From: Undibacterium hunanense
Lineage (GTDB): Bacteria; Pseudomonadota; Gammaproteobacteria; Burkholderiales; Burkholderiaceae_D
Length of the DNA stretch: 64,000 nucleotides
Reading direction: 5' to 3'
NCBI RefSeq assembly: GCF_014284335.1
Contig: NZ_JACOGF010000011.1
Location: forward strand, 62,001-126,000
The position numbers and the translations under genes are program-made. The notes beneath the pieces were generated by a model. It was not told the DNA's origin, did no database searches, and worked only from the letters and a program-made list of their open reading frames with translations. Shown here piece by piece: positions 63,800 to 64,000 of this stretch. The number at the start of each line of letters is the position of its first letter. The stretch's first letter is position 1.

Positions 63800-64000
63800 A
63801 TGAAAAAGACCGGTAGTAAAGTGGCAGAAGTACAAGATAAACAAGAGAAGCATGAAATACGTCCTGGTCAGTCTCTGGAGTTACTGAAAGAGCTGCATAT
63901 ATTGACGCGTGACGGCAAGATGAATCAGGATAGCCGCCGCAAGCTCAAGCAGGTATATCACCTGTATCAGTTTATTGAACCGCTGTTGCTGAAACTGCAG
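63800..64000 (+). CDS. Probable SAM-dependent methyltransferase, N-terminal part (runs off window)
   Basis: The frame is open from ATG 63800 to the end of the window, giving 67 residues of the N-terminus: a Lys/Glu-rich start, then RPGQSLELLKELHILTRDGK and SRRKLKQVYHLYQFIEPLL. This head resembles the leading part of a family of class I methyltransferases (Methyltransf_32-like) common in Burkholderiales, but the catalytic motif lies outside the window, so the call is tentative. No neighbour to the left belongs to the same operon. Confidence 0.4.
   Translation, partial: MKKTGSKVAEVQDKQEKHEIRPGQSLELLKELHILTRDGKMNQDSRRKLKQVYHLYQFIEPLLLKLQ

Overview
The window looks like a chromosomal segment of a betaproteobacterium, most likely Oxalobacteraceae (Undibacterium, Herbaspirillum or a relative). 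The evidence is gene content and order: phoU-phoB-phoR, the gloB-earP-efp cluster with an arginine-type EF-P (Arg32), metNIQ, mrp-ribD, tolA-tolB-pal-cpoB, and protein sequences typical of Burkholderiales. No database search was possible, so the genus is inference. Coding density is high. Most of the window is ordinary housekeeping sequence, with several accessory blocks.

Layout. 1-2.9 kb: end of phoU, then phoB and phoR (phosphate starvation). 2.9-7.5 kb: an 11-bp tandem repeat, a penicillin-binding-protein-like serine hydrolase, a pentapeptide-like protein, an aminopeptidase P and a GNAT enzyme. 7.6-10.9 kb: metG and an M29/NicX-like protein. 11.2-22.2 kb: a sugar-acid block with a secreted GH2 glycosidase, a LacI/GntR regulator, an ACS-type MFS transporter and glucarate dehydratase. 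Two nearly identical operators sit in the same place over the GH2 and gudD promoters, so these genes probably form one regulon. Inside this block is a GbsR/MarR regulator with a near-perfect 36-bp palindrome at its own promoter and a DCC / SDR-DoxX / DUF2269 operon beside it. 22.4-24.7 kb: an orphan contractile-tail sheath gene and a cupredoxin-like protein.

24.9-30.5 kb: mrp, ribD, two tRNA-Pro, an RluA-type pseudouridine synthase, gltX, tRNA-Ala and two tRNA-Glu. 30.5-41.6 kb: periplasmic sulfate- and peptide-binding proteins, a thioredoxin-fold protein, a DUF1800/DUF1501 pair and metNIQ. 41.7-48.5 kb: efp, earP, gloB, a methyltransferase, rnhA, an AraC regulator, an EamA transporter and an MipA outer-membrane protein.

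48.9-54.4 kb is the most unusual block: seven co-directional genes (a 46-residue microprotein, a VioB-type ferritin-like protein, two beta-propeller proteins, an MntP-like membrane protein, a cytochrome-c-like domain without its haem motif and a lipocalin-like protein). None of the soluble members has a visible signal peptide, although several belong to families that are usually periplasmic. This is my best candidate for an undescribed system.

54.5-59.6 kb: GNAT and VOC proteins, the tolA-tolB-pal-cpoB cluster (without tolQR) and two tRNA-Lys. 59.6-63.4 kb looks like an accessory insertion next to the tRNA-Lys pair: a GGDEF protein with different base use, an integrase remnant, a frameshifted IS21 istA remnant and an AT-rich hypothetical gene. 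The window ends inside a probable methyltransferase gene.
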